21,024 bases of DNA from a virus, in the IMG/VR virus record IMGVR_UViG_3300030101_002774, positions 1-21,024 of that record. One strand, 5' to 3'. A program made the translations under genes and the position numbers. The notes beneath the pieces were generated by a model. It searched no databases, had not been told where the DNA came from, and was given only the letters and a program-made list of their open reading frames with translations. This document shows positions 1 through 5,712 of the stretch, one piece after another (positions within the stretch are counted from its first letter, which is position 1; each line of letters opens with the position of its first letter).

Positions 1-265
1 TATCGGTCAAATTAGAGCAATTATCGTCAAATATCTTATACATACGTTCTATAGCTTGTTCTTTTTCCATGCCCCTTAAAAGCATATGCAAACCACTTTC
101 TACTGCTGTACCTCTTTCTGCTGAAGCACTACTGGGAAACTCATAACCAAATATCCTGCGTAAAGCCCATCTTTCTCTGTAAAAAGCAAATTCATTCAAA
201 TGACTAAACGATAAGGGCAATAGACTTTTATCGCCCCTATCAAATTTTTTAAAATGCTCAATCAT
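1..265 (-). CDS. PD-(D/E)XK exonuclease, N-terminal part (cut by window edge)
   Basis: The frame starts at ATG 265 and runs off the left edge, giving about 88 residues. The start resembles RecB/Cas4-like phage exonucleases: a serine-rich LSFSHLNEF segment, an arginine-rich stretch (YRERWALRRIFG) and then the AERGTAVESGLH segment, which matches the family's RGTAxH motif. The usual histidine is glutamate here, followed by SGLH. Such enzymes degrade DNA ends in phage recombination and replication. The catalytic D and ExK residues would lie outside the window, so activity cannot be judged. The start overlaps the previous gene by 8 bases, so it is probably translationally coupled at the end of the early operon. 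The family call is inferred from motif shape. Confidence 0.75.
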   Translation of the reverse strand, partial: MIEHFKKFDRGDKSLLPLSFSHLNEFAFYRERWALRRIFGYEFPSSASAERGTAVESGLHMLLRGMEKEQAIERMYKIFDDNCSNLTD

Positions 266-458
266 AGTCTTTTAACGCTTTTAAGTTTTTTTCAAGTTCG
301 CCTTTGACATCAGTAAGTTGTTCATAAACATTACTCTGACTACCAAAGTGTGAAATATATCTTACAAGAGCATTTAATAAGTTCTGATTTATCTCAATGC
401 TCATGCCAAGCCTTTTTTCATGCTCTTTTTTTACATAATCTGGAATAGTACTAGTCAT
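258..458 (-). CDS. Small helical protein of unknown function
   Basis: A 66-residue protein, charged and mostly helical. The middle (residues 25-45, INQNLLNALVRYISHFG) looks like an amphipathic helix and the C-terminus is Lys/Glu-rich, suggesting a short coiled coil. It has no cysteines and no membrane segment. It overlaps the upstream HTH gene and the downstream exonuclease gene by 8 bases each, so it belongs to a coupled set HTH - this gene - exonuclease. I do not recognise a named family. An accessory role to the exonuclease is only suggested by position. Confidence 0.7.
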   Translation of the reverse strand: MTSTIPDYVKKEHEKRLGMSIEINQNLLNALVRYISHFGSQSNVYEQLTDVKGELEKNLKALKDYD

Positions 459-669
459 CTATTTTACCCACTAATTCATATTCAGCAAATCTAACGCCAT
501 TTTTTGCTATCATGTTGGTTCTGATATCAAAACCATCTTTTCTTAAATCGTGGATTGTGGAACTTAACCGATATAGACCAAAATCTCTCATTGCATCTAA
601 ACCAGTTATTTTATAGCCATCAAGCAAATGGTCTTTTACTCTTTGGCATTTTGATTTTTTAATTGTCAT
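451..669 (-). CDS. Winged helix-turn-helix protein, HTH_39-like
   Basis: A 72-residue protein matching the small phage helix-turn-helix type of Pfam HTH_39. An N-terminal helix ends in HLLDGYKITGLDAM, followed by a recognition helix (RLSSTIHDLRKDG) and a wing (DIRTNMIAKNGVRFAEYEL). Family members typically read '...L..G..It..eAl..fg..rlaarI..LR..G..I.t', which this follows closely. It probably binds DNA, perhaps as a regulator of phage transcription. The start at ATG 669 is preceded by AAAGGATAG, a reasonable ribosome-binding site. The stop overlaps the next gene by 8 bases. The DNA target cannot be told from sequence; the palindromes near 3883 and 5565 are possible targets but nothing links them directly. 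Confidence 0.8.
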   Translation of the reverse strand: MTIKKSKCQRVKDHLLDGYKITGLDAMRDFGLYRLSSTIHDLRKDGFDIRTNMIAKNGVRFAEYELVGKIDD

Positions 670-682
670 AAAACTATCCTTT

Positions 683-1195
683 CTATAAATGTTTCATTGA
701 CTCTCTTTCATTGACCGACTTTGTTCTTAAGTCATCTCTGAAAGTCTTAAAGGATTCAAACCTAATCTTGGCTCTATTCCTCTTTTTAAGGGTTTCGTTA
801 TATCTATTAACGTAGTCCTTAAACTTTTCGTGGGTATATATTAACCCATCTAATTCTTTCATATTCTTATAACTTTTATTCTGAGAAAATTGAAGTATTA
901 ATTCTGCAATTATCATTTTTTCTTCTTTTTTCATAAGTTCAACTGCTGTATCTAGATCAGCAAATTCTAAGCCAATTTTGTCTACATAGCTATCTCGGTG
1001 TTTTGGATTGCTTTTTAAACGTACTGTTTTTACCCAATCCATACATAAAGCCACTTTTTCGGCTGATATAGGGGTATTAAGTATAACTTCCCACCCTTTT
1101 GCTATATCTTCGTGATTAGCTTTTATATCGCCATAATTCTTACCTCTGGCATTTATGACTTTTAAAATCTCATCACAAATATCTTTACCAATCAT
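683..1195 (-). CDS. DUF6378-like phage protein with extra C-terminal helical domain
   Basis: A 170-residue protein. Residues 1-90 fit DUF6378: RGKNYGDIKANHEDIAKGW, then VALCMDWVKTVRLKSNP, then HRDSYVDKIG. DUF6378 has no proven activity; its conserved residues resemble small phage proteins linked to nucleotide metabolism, but that is not established. Residues 95-170 are a separate Lys/Arg/Glu-rich helical region ending in RAKIRFESFKTFRDDLRT, resembling small helical phage proteins that usually stand alone, so this may be a fusion. The start at ATG 1195 follows the stop of the upstream gene by one base. Early-operon member. Confidence 0.7.
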   Translation of the reverse strand: MIGKDICDEILKVINARGKNYGDIKANHEDIAKGWEVILNTPISAEKVALCMDWVKTVRLKSNPKHRDSYVDKIGLEFADLDTAVELMKKEEKMIIAELILQFSQNKSYKNMKELDGLIYTHEKFKDYVNRYNETLKKRNRAKIRFESFKTFRDDLRTKSVNERESMKHL

Positions 1196-1198
1196 AAT

Positions 1199-1771
1199 TT
1201 ATTTACCTTTTTGCAGAAGTTTTTTTTGTATTCTTTGCAATTTTTGTTCTTTTTTTATATCCAAATATTCAATCACTTTTAGATCACCTCTGTTTTTTTT
1301 CATAAACACACAATGTGAACAAACTTGAAGTTCTCGTGGTAATCTTTTAACTGTATAAATTTTAAATTTTGTATATCTTCCACACACACACTTAAAAACA
1401 TAAGTAGGTTTCCTATTAGAAGAATAATTTTTAGAGAATCTTTTCCAATCTTCGTTAAAATCTTCTAAATTTTTAGTAAAATGATCTCCATACTTTTTCA
1501 ATATCGATAGGTAAAAAGCAACTTTTCTTTGTGGTCGTGTAATTCTTCCTACAATGAAAACATCTCCAAACTTTTTACCCATCATTACCTTTTGATTTGC
1601 ACTCCATTTATCTACATCAGTACAAGTATTAATGGGAAGTTTATCCCAATAACCTTTTTTTGGATTATCACTTCTTAAATCTGTATCTTTTATATCAAGA
1701 ATTTCTTTAAGTGCTAATTTATTAATAGGATAGTTGTGTAGTCTTTGCCAAAAGCTATTTTCGTATGTCAT
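1199..1771 (-). CDS. Uncharacterised protein with CxC/CxxC zinc-binding motif
   Basis: A 190-residue basic protein. Near residues 127-153 it has KCVCG followed about 20 residues later by CSHC, a four-cysteine arrangement typical of a zinc ribbon. The N-terminal part (residues 1-110) has lysine and aromatic residues and a segment (FIVGRITRPQRKVAFYL) that I cannot place in a family. The last 35 residues form a Lys/Gln-rich helix. The start at ATG 1771 overlaps the upstream stop in an ATGA, implying coupled translation. It may bind nucleic acid through the zinc module; this is inference from motif alone. Confidence 0.7.
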   Translation of the reverse strand: MTYENSFWQRLHNYPINKLALKEILDIKDTDLRSDNPKKGYWDKLPINTCTDVDKWSANQKVMMGKKFGDVFIVGRITRPQRKVAFYLSILKKYGDHFTKNLEDFNEDWKRFSKNYSSNRKPTYVFKCVCGRYTKFKIYTVKRLPRELQVCSHCVFMKKNRGDLKVIEYLDIKKEQKLQRIQKKLLQKGK

Positions 1772-1968
1772 AATTTATTTACCTTTATACATTCGCCTAA
1801 CACTACATTGTGATATGGTGGAACTTCTTTTGCTCTGTAATATAACAACTTCATCTGGCACTCTTTTTTAGTTTCAAATTCCCACTCAAACATATGAGTA
1901 AAACACGCTTGTTTGGCTTCTCCATTAGCTATCCATGCTGAACAAATTAATGCCATTGCTTTAAACAT
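1768..1968 (-). CDS. Small cysteine-containing, possibly secreted protein
   Basis: A 66-residue protein with a short hydrophobic N-terminus (MFKAMALICSAWIANGEA) that could be a minimal signal peptide, followed by cysteines near residues 23, 37 and 60. The spacing suits an exported disulfide-bonded protein of a type common in marine phages. The frame is open further upstream to 2049, but I place the start at ATG 1968: it overlaps the upstream stop by 8 bases, as neighbouring genes do, while the longer form would overlap it by 89. Function unknown. The 7793-7993 gene is similar in style. Confidence 0.65.
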   Translation of the reverse strand: MFKAMALICSAWIANGEAKQACFTHMFEWEFETKKECQMKLLYYRAKEVPPYHNVVLGECIKVNKL

Positions 1969-2197
1969 TTTTATTATCTTTAATAAGTTTTTTTCTTTTA
2001 GAATCGGCTTGGCAACGACACTTATCTGAACAATATTGTTTATTAACAAAAGTTTTAAGAACTCTTACTCTCATAAGTTCATGGCAATTTTTACAAAAAT
2101 CCTCATAATAAGCATTTTGTTTTAAAAATTTAATAGTTTCCTCTAATGCCTTTACTCTAAAAGTTAAATCTTTTTTTGCTTGTTTTAATGTAATCAT
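1961..2197 (-). CDS. Small zinc-finger-like protein
   Basis: A 78-residue protein with two cysteine pairs: C35-xx-C38 (CKNC) and C56-xxx-C60 (CSDKCRC), separated by a basic segment. This is the layout of a treble-clef or zinc-ribbon fold. Residues 1-30 form a Lys/Glu-rich helix and the tail after residue 63 is strongly basic, so nucleic-acid binding is plausible. The start at ATG 2197 has the early-operon ribosome-binding site GGAGTTC at 2201-2207, which itself lies in the last codons of the HNH gene upstream. Its place directly after an HNH gene suggests the two may act together, but no family is recognised. Confidence 0.7.
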   Translation of the reverse strand: MITLKQAKKDLTFRVKALEETIKFLKQNAYYEDFCKNCHELMRVRVLKTFVNKQYCSDKCRCQADSKRKKLIKDNKNV

Positions 2198-2482
2198 TTA
2201 GAACTCCAATTCTTTTTTATATATTTTGTCTTTTAAAATTAACTTTAGTTTTTCGTTAATGCCTTTGTTTTTATGAACTTTATTATGGCAACTTCTACAC
2301 AATGGAAATAGGTTATCTATTCTGTTTAATCTATTGCCTGCAACACCACCCATTTTTTTATTTTCTATATGGTGTATGTCTACTGCCACTTGCATATTAC
2401 AAAGCCAACATATGGGAATATCGCTTTCACAATACCCCCAATAGTCAGCAAATAGCTTTTTATAGTTCTTTAAGGTTTTCAT
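2198..2482 (-). CDS. HNH endonuclease-type protein
   Basis: A 94-residue protein with a complete HNH motif and its zinc site: C25-xx-C28 (CWLC), the catalytic pair H37-H38 (DIHHIENK), the structural asparagine N57 (RIDNLFPLC), C62-xx-C65 and H66/H70. HNH enzymes of this size nick or cut DNA; in phages they occur as homing endonucleases, packaging cofactors or recombination nucleases. Here it lies in the early module, far from any terminase in view, so a packaging role is not supported. The start at ATG 2482 lies 23 bases inside the upstream gene. The last codons carry the GGAGTTC site used by the next gene. Confidence 0.85.
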   Translation of the reverse strand: MKTLKNYKKLFADYWGYCESDIPICWLCNMQVAVDIHHIENKKMGGVAGNRLNRIDNLFPLCRSCHNKVHKNKGINEKLKLILKDKIYKKELEF

Positions 2483-2879
2483 TGAACGATTGTACTGCTT
2501 TTTTTGTTAGTTCTGGAATATCAGCTACAGAATATTGTCCACTACCCATAGCACGACCAACAACTCCAGTAACAAAGATGTCTAGTCTTTGGGTACTGCT
2601 TTTGCTATTACCCCCACTAGAAACGCTTGTATTGGCTTCTGGTGCATTGCCATCAATCACCTTAACACTAGATACATTTGAATATGGGTTACCATTTTTT
2701 GATTCTTTAGTATTGATGATATTATAGCTAATAGTGTTTCCTTTTTCTGGAAGTGGGTTCAGCATTTCCCCTCTACTGTAAAGTCTAGTACCATCTATTA
2801 GGTCTATGCAGAAATTTGGTATCCCATCTTCTGAATTATCGTAGCAAGCCTTAACCTGCCCAGTTCTTTGATTTGTCAT
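2460..2879 (-). CDS. Probable OB-fold single-stranded-DNA-binding-like protein
   Basis: A 139-residue protein. Residues 1-75 read as a small beta-rich barrel (QVKACYDN, FCIDLIDGTRLYS, GNTISYNII, PYSNVSSVKVI), suggesting an OB fold. A Ser/Gly/Asn-rich linker follows (residues 78-95), then a helical tail with TGVVGRAMGSGQY. Core, flexible linker and conserved tail are in keeping with a phage ssDNA-binding protein, but the acidic SSB tip is missing. I place the start at ATG 2879 because GGAG lies just upstream at the right spacing; a TTG 12 bases earlier would put that GGAG inside the gene. Early operon, next to the HNH gene. Function inferred. Confidence 0.6.
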   Translation of the reverse strand: MTNQRTGQVKACYDNSEDGIPNFCIDLIDGTRLYSRGEMLNPLPEKGNTISYNIINTKESKNGNPYSNVSSVKVIDGNAPEANTSVSSGGNSKSSTQRLDIFVTGVVGRAMGSGQYSVADIPELTKKAVQSFNENLKEL

Positions 2880-2893
2880 ATTATTCTCCAATT

Positions 2894-3283
2894 TTATTTA
2901 TTAATTACATTATAGCCACGCCCCTCAAGACAATTATTGAGTAGATCAGTTCTTGTCTTTAACTTCGGACTTAGCCATAACACTCTCCACCTTAGATTAT
3001 TATAAAGCACCTTACTTTTATCCCAGAAGTAAGAAGTATTATCTTCTACTAGGCTTTTGCAGGTAAAATAATCATCATGGTATCGGTTCATATCGCCTTT
3101 AATATTAGCTGACGATTTACCCCTACTGTCAACAATAGGGGTACTAGAACAACTTACTAAGAACCCTAATACTAGGATTAACACCATAGCTATTAAGATT
3201 CTTTTAAAGATAACAATTCCGATATTTCTTTTTCGGTAACTGTTAGCTTCTTTTATATGTAACTTGAAATATTTATTTAGCAT
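2894..3283 (-). CDS. Putative membrane lipoprotein
   Basis: A 129-residue protein with a hydrophobic stretch (IFKRILIAMVLILVLGFL) ending in the lipobox L-V-S-C45, so the mature form would start at C45 and be anchored by lipid. The mature part (PIVDSRGK..., two later cysteines, CLEGRGYNVI at the end) resembles alphaproteobacterial outer-membrane lipoproteins that start with PIVD and end with a C-x-x-GRGY motif, but the glycine-zipper centre of those proteins is missing. The basic N-region before the hydrophobic core is long (about 28 residues). ATG 3283 was chosen over a TTG at 3295. Its place among early genes suggests host takeover or superinfection exclusion; that is inference. Confidence 0.65.
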   Translation of the reverse strand: MLNKYFKLHIKEANSYRKRNIGIVIFKRILIAMVLILVLGFLVSCSSTPIVDSRGKSSANIKGDMNRYHDDYFTCKSLVEDNTSYFWDKSKVLYNNLRWRVLWLSPKLKTRTDLLNNCLEGRGYNVINK

Positions 3284-3479
3284 ATTTTTCGCCAATCATA
3301 TTCCAAGTCTGTTCAACAAAAGGCTCTAAATCATCGTAATCACAAATAAATTCGTAACCCTTTTTATATAACTCTTGAACTCTTTTAATAGCTTCTTCTA
3401 AAGCATCGCTATCTTTTACAATAGCAACCACCTTATCAAAGAAACTATCTTCTAAATATTGTTTATAAATTATACTCAT
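3273..3479 (-). CDS. Small acidic protein of unknown function
   Basis: A 68-residue, acidic, mostly helical protein (DALEEAIKRVQELYKKGYEFI, then a DDLEPF segment). The middle looks like an alpha/beta unit such as those in small modification or sensor proteins, but I recognise no family. I place the start at ATG 3479, not at the ATG 15 bases upstream, because the shared GGAGTTC ribosome-binding site (3486-3492) lies just before it and would be inside the longer form. It overlaps the upstream gene by 17 bases and the lipoprotein gene by 11. Confidence 0.65.
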   Translation of the reverse strand: MSIIYKQYLEDSFFDKVVAIVKDSDALEEAIKRVQELYKKGYEFICDYDDLEPFVEQTWNMIGEKYAK

Positions 3480-3645
3480 TAGCTTGAACTCCATTATTAT
3501 TATAGTTGTATATTTTTATAGTATTAAATTTATTATCGACTAATGCCCTTAAATCATCTTTAAAGACAACTCTAAAGTAATGCTTGACCTTACCATCTTC
3601 GATAAGGTCAAATCTTTTTAAATCTTTAAATACTAGCTTTTTCAT
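3463..3645 (-). CDS. Small beta-rich protein of unknown function
   Basis: A 60-residue protein, Lys- and Asp-rich, with short alternating beta-like segments (FDLIEDGKVKHYFRVVF, LRALVDNKFNTIKIYNY). It could be a small beta barrel or SH3-like fold. The start ATG 3645 has AGGGG eight bases upstream, overlapping the stop of the previous gene. The C-terminal NNNGVQ is encoded by the ribosome-binding cassette of the next gene, so the protein's tail and the neighbour's translation signal share bases. No family recognised. Confidence 0.65.
   Translation of the reverse strand: MKKLVFKDLKRFDLIEDGKVKHYFRVVFKDDLRALVDNKFNTIKIYNYNNNGVQANEYNL
3486..3492 (-). promoter_or_regulatory. GGAGTTC ribosome-binding site that fixes the start at 3479
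   Basis: GGAGTTC lies six bases before ATG 3479 and is preceded by AATAATAAT. Within the gene upstream the same bases encode Asn-Asn-Asn-Gly-Val-Gln. The identical cassette precedes six other early genes, which supports the downstream start. Confidence 0.75.
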
Positions 3646-3653
3646 AATTACCC

Positions 3654-3836
3654 CTATTTAAATTTGACGTTATTTGTTTCAATAAGAGATTTTAATTTAA
3701 TACACGCTATTCCAATCTCTTTGATATACTCATCAACTCTTATATTGCGTACAACGTCATTATCTAAATTATACGCAACTTTTTCTATTGAGGTAATTTT
3801 ATTGTGCAAGTCTATTGCTTTTTTTATATTTGTCAT
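3654..3836 (-). CDS. Small helical protein of unknown function
   Basis: A 60-residue helical protein with heptad-like spacing of Ile/Leu (NIKKAIDLHNKITSIEKVAY, later IGIACIKLKSLIE), so a coiled coil or helical bundle is likely. It is the first gene after a promoter-like cassette (3841-3914) and has its own GGAGTTC site (3841-3847) preceded by AAT repeats. It therefore seems to begin a transcription unit inside the early block. Function unknown. Confidence 0.7.
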   Translation of the reverse strand: MTNIKKAIDLHNKITSIEKVAYNLDNDVVRNIRVDEYIKEIGIACIKLKSLIETNNVKFK

Positions 3837-3840
3837 TCTT

Positions 3841-3914
3841 GAACTCCAATTATTATTAGTATTATTATGCTTTATTGCTATTACCTAATTTAAAGGCTAG
3901 GTTTTAATTGTCAA
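3841..3914 (-). promoter_or_regulatory. Promoter/operator/RBS cassette, second copy
   Basis: Read on the minus strand: TTGACA (3909-3914, perfect -35), a 16-base spacer, then TAAATT (3887-3892, -10-like). An inverted repeat ACCTA-N10-TAGGT (3883-3902) covers the -10. An AAT-rich leader and GGAGTTC (3841-3847) follow. The upstream cassette near 5529-5601 has the same order and the same AAAACCTAG segment. I infer a repressor operator over a promoter; the binding protein is unknown. Confidence 0.55.
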
Positions 3915-3922
3915 ACTATTTA

Positions 3923-4108
3923 TTATTTTCTTGATAAATAGTAACAATGCACTAGCTTTTTCTGTATTTTCTCCACTATTTTTAGGTCTTTTTTTGAACC
4001 AATATCCTCTGCATCTTCTTCTATTAAGAAAGCCAAGTTTTCACTATATTCGTGAATTGCTTGCCTTAATTGTTCCATTTCTTTTTGGCTAAATTTTTTG
4101 TAATACAT
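3923..4108 (-). CDS. Small acidic helical protein of unknown function
   Basis: A 61-residue, mostly helical protein, acidic in the middle (EEDAEDIGSKKD) and Lys-rich at the end. The start at ATG 4108 is preceded by AAGGAG and shares its first base with the stop of the upstream gene (TAATG), so translation is probably coupled. Two helical arms around an acidic turn suggest a helical hairpin. It is the last gene before the internal promoter-like cassette. No family recognised. Confidence 0.65.
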   Translation of the reverse strand: MYYKKFSQKEMEQLRQAIHEYSENLAFLIEEDAEDIGSKKDLKIVEKIQKKLVHCYYLSRK

Positions 4109-4272
4109 TATTTTTTCTCCTTGAAAGAACCAATTTTGGCATCAAAACCTCTTAACCATTTTAATTGATACAATTGTTCTTGTATTAATTTTTCAATTTT
4201 TTCTATTTGTAATTGAGTAAAATCAAAATCATGTTGTATGGTTATTTCAATCTTAGATTTATATCTTTTCAT
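4108..4272 (-). CDS. Small helical protein of unknown function (54 residues)
   Basis: A 54-residue reading frame that fills the gap between its neighbours. It starts KRYKSKIEITIQHDF, then has an amphipathic helix (QLQIEKIEKLIQEQLYQL), and ends GSFKEKK. The start ATG 4272 has GGGAGTTC directly upstream (4276-4282), the shared early ribosome-binding site. It overlaps the previous gene by 14 bases and the next by one (TAATG). Codon content, start signal and tight fit support a real gene. Function unknown. Confidence 0.7.
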   Translation of the reverse strand: MKRYKSKIEITIQHDFDFTQLQIEKIEKLIQEQLYQLKWLRGFDAKIGSFKEKK

Positions 4273-4498
4273 TATGAACTCCCTTTATTTTATTGATATG
4301 TCTTGAAATATAATTATCTAATCTTTTAAGATTACTTGACCAATGCTCTATATTAGTAATGTCCATTTTTCTAGCCAAAGACCAACCTCTAGGGTAAGAG
4401 TTTTCTTTAACTAACACCCAACCTAAATTTTCTAATTCCTCAGTAAGGTGGTAACCTTTTCGATATTTACTGATTTGACCTTTTACAATAAACTGCAT
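4259..4498 (-). CDS. Small basic protein of unknown function
   Basis: A 79-residue protein with two short beta-like stretches (MQFIVKGQI, GWVLVKENSYPRGWSLA) and a helical C-terminal half (LKRLDNYISRHINK). ATG 4498 has the AATAATAATA plus GGAGTTC cassette (4502-4508) upstream, lying inside the last codons of the previous gene. Its own last codons carry the ribosome-binding site of the next gene. It is one of several small proteins of an early operon that may modulate host functions; that role is general inference. Confidence 0.7.
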   Translation of the reverse strand: MQFIVKGQISKYRKGYHLTEELENLGWVLVKENSYPRGWSLARKMDITNIEHWSSNLKRLDNYISRHINKIKGVHNEKI

Positions 4499-4638
4499 TA
4501 TGAACTCCTATTATTATTAATATATTGTTGTGCTTCTTTTTTAGTTCTGAATATATCCAAAACTTTACCATTAAGAGATACAGCCCATTTACAAGCTGTA
4601 CCCCAATTTTCAGTTTTATATATTTGGTAATTATTCAT
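4498..4638 (-). CDS. Very small protein, DUF2188-like shape (46 residues)
   Basis: A 46-residue frame between two larger genes. The sequence reads NNYQIYKTENWGTACKWAVS, then LNGKVLDIFRTKKEAQQYI. The 'W.V..nG......F.TK.EA..yi' pattern resembles the short beta-beta-alpha fold of DUF2188-type proteins. The start shares a base with the stop of the large OB-fold gene (TAATG). The tail NNNRSS is encoded by the AAT repeats and GGAGTTC that serve as the next gene's ribosome-binding site. The family link is tentative, the gene itself likely. Confidence 0.65.
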   Translation of the reverse strand: MNNYQIYKTENWGTACKWAVSLNGKVLDIFRTKKEAQQYINNNRSS

Positions 4639-5525
4639 TATGCACTCTGTTTTGTTACTTCTGTTACTTTTAGTCTTTGTAACCTAGTCTGCTTTAAGAC
4701 ACACTTATCAAAAGATTTTGGGGCATACTTCATATGCTCTTTAATAAACCCAGTAACCTTAATTGTATCTCCCTTTTCAACGTAGTTGTAATCTTTGTCT
4801 TTAAGGTCTGTAGTGCCTTTGTAGATAAAGATATTACCCTTTTCGTCTTTGAAAGTGTAAATGTTAACATAACCAAATTGGCTTTCATAACCTGCAAATC
4901 TTGTATGTGTTAACTCTAACTCTACTTTATCGCCAATATTACCTACAAACTTAGAAGCCTTTGCTTCTTGAATTGCCCCTAATCTCCAACAACCTAAGTT
5001 AACTGGTAAAGATTTCGCTTCCTTATAAAGTTGCTTTTTTTCTTCGTCAGTTTTGAAAGAGTGTTTTTTTGACAATGCTTTTTTGAAAAGGTCTTTCATT
5101 TTGATATGGTCGTTCCAGTTCCATCTTGAGGACATTTTTTGAACCCATGTAACATCACCACAAATTTTAGCCCATCTTTCAGCCCAAATTTTTTCTGCTT
5201 TTATTTCTTCCTCAGTTCTGTATTCATAAGGGTTTTGATGTGTAGGCTCTTTAGTCAAATATAAAATTTTAGAAACTCTCATTTCCTCACAAAACTTTTT
5301 AGCTTTTTCATTAGCTTCATTATAGTCGATAGCCAAATTGATAAGATGTTGTGTTCTAAACTCATCTCTTGGAACTGGTCTGCCTAAAGGGTCTTTGCCC
5401 CATACTGTTTCTGTGTAGTTGCAGTAAAGAGAAAAAAGTTTTTGATCATGCCCTAACCCTACAAAAAGTGAGGACATTCTCTCAGTTACTTTTACAAATT
5501 CTTTTGCAAATTTTCTATCATTCAT
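4638..5525 (-). CDS. OB-fold domain protein, likely nucleic-acid binding
   Basis: A 295-residue protein, the largest of the early block. Residues 1-190 are helical and Lys/Glu-rich, with conserved-looking Trp residues. Residues 195-290 form a beta-rich domain (GDKVELELTHTRFAGYESQ, YVNIYTFKDEKGNIFIYKG, KGDTIKVTGFIKEH, CVLKQTRLQRL) with the strand order of an OB fold. This C-terminal domain resembles a module in many phage proteins that probably binds single-stranded nucleic acid. A role in phage DNA replication or recombination is inferred. The start ATG 5525 has the strongest cassette upstream (AAT repeats, AAGGAGTTC at 5529-5537) and follows a promoter-like region. Confidence 0.7.
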   Translation of the reverse strand: MNDRKFAKEFVKVTERMSSLFVGLGHDQKLFSLYCNYTETVWGKDPLGRPVPRDEFRTQHLINLAIDYNEANEKAKKFCEEMRVSKILYLTKEPTHQNPYEYRTEEEIKAEKIWAERWAKICGDVTWVQKMSSRWNWNDHIKMKDLFKKALSKKHSFKTDEEKKQLYKEAKSLPVNLGCWRLGAIQEAKASKFVGNIGDKVELELTHTRFAGYESQFGYVNIYTFKDEKGNIFIYKGTTDLKDKDYNYVEKGDTIKVTGFIKEHMKYAPKSFDKCVLKQTRLQRLKVTEVTKQSA

Positions 5526-5528
5526 TAT

Positions 5529-5601
5529 GAACTCCTTATTATTATTATCGGCATTAGTGCCAGTAACCTAGAGTATAATCTAGGTTTTATTTAAATGTAA
5601 A
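5529..5601 (-). promoter_or_regulatory. Promoter/operator/RBS cassette, first copy
   Basis: Read on the minus strand: TTTACA (5596-5601, five of six -35 bases), an 18-base spacer and TATACT (5572-5577, -10). An exact inverted repeat AACCTAG-N8-CTAGGTT (5565-5586) surrounds the -10. A small GGCA-CTAA-TGCC hairpin (5550-5561), AAT repeats and GGAGTTC (5529-5535) follow before ATG 5525. The -35 lies inside the 34-residue upstream frame. A repressor-controlled early promoter is inferred from the palindrome and its second copy near 3883. Confidence 0.6.
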
Positions 5602-5684
5602 GCACTAATATAACTTTTTTTTAAATTTATTGTGTTTTTCTTAGTTTTTGGTACTATTACTTGAGAGTAATCCTCCGTAATCAT
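5580..5684 (-). CDS. Very small basic protein or leader peptide (34 residues)
   Basis: A 34-residue frame at the very start of the leftward early block. It reads MITEDYSQVIVPKTKK, then a Lys/Asn/Leu-rich tail. The start ATG 5684 has GGAGTTC (5690-5696) six bases upstream, the same signal as six other early genes, which is the main reason to believe it. The stop lies inside the palindromic operator region of the next gene, so its translation and that promoter overlap. It may be a real small protein or a leader peptide; there is no family match. Confidence 0.5.
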   Translation of the reverse strand: MITEDYSQVIVPKTKKNTINLKKSYISALHLNKT

Positions 5685-5712
5685 AGTATGAACTCCAATT
5701 TTATACTATACT

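Noticed and set aside
1969-2049. N-terminal extension of the small cysteine protein
   Set aside because: It would overlap the upstream zinc-type gene by 89 bases; ATG 1968 fits the short-overlap style of the operon.
2302-2727. 141-codon plus-strand frame
   Set aside because: It lies opposite the HNH and OB-fold-like genes, which have clear motifs and start signals; its product shows only hydrophobic shadow composition.
3118-3143. Inverted repeat TACCCCTA-N10-TAGGGGTA within the lipoprotein gene
   Set aside because: Eight-base arms are expected a few times by chance in 21 kb and it lies inside coding sequence; there is no second copy in the same orientation.
3480-3494. Start of the 68-residue protein at ATG 3494
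   Set aside because: The shared GGAGTTC site lies inside this extension and points to ATG 3479.
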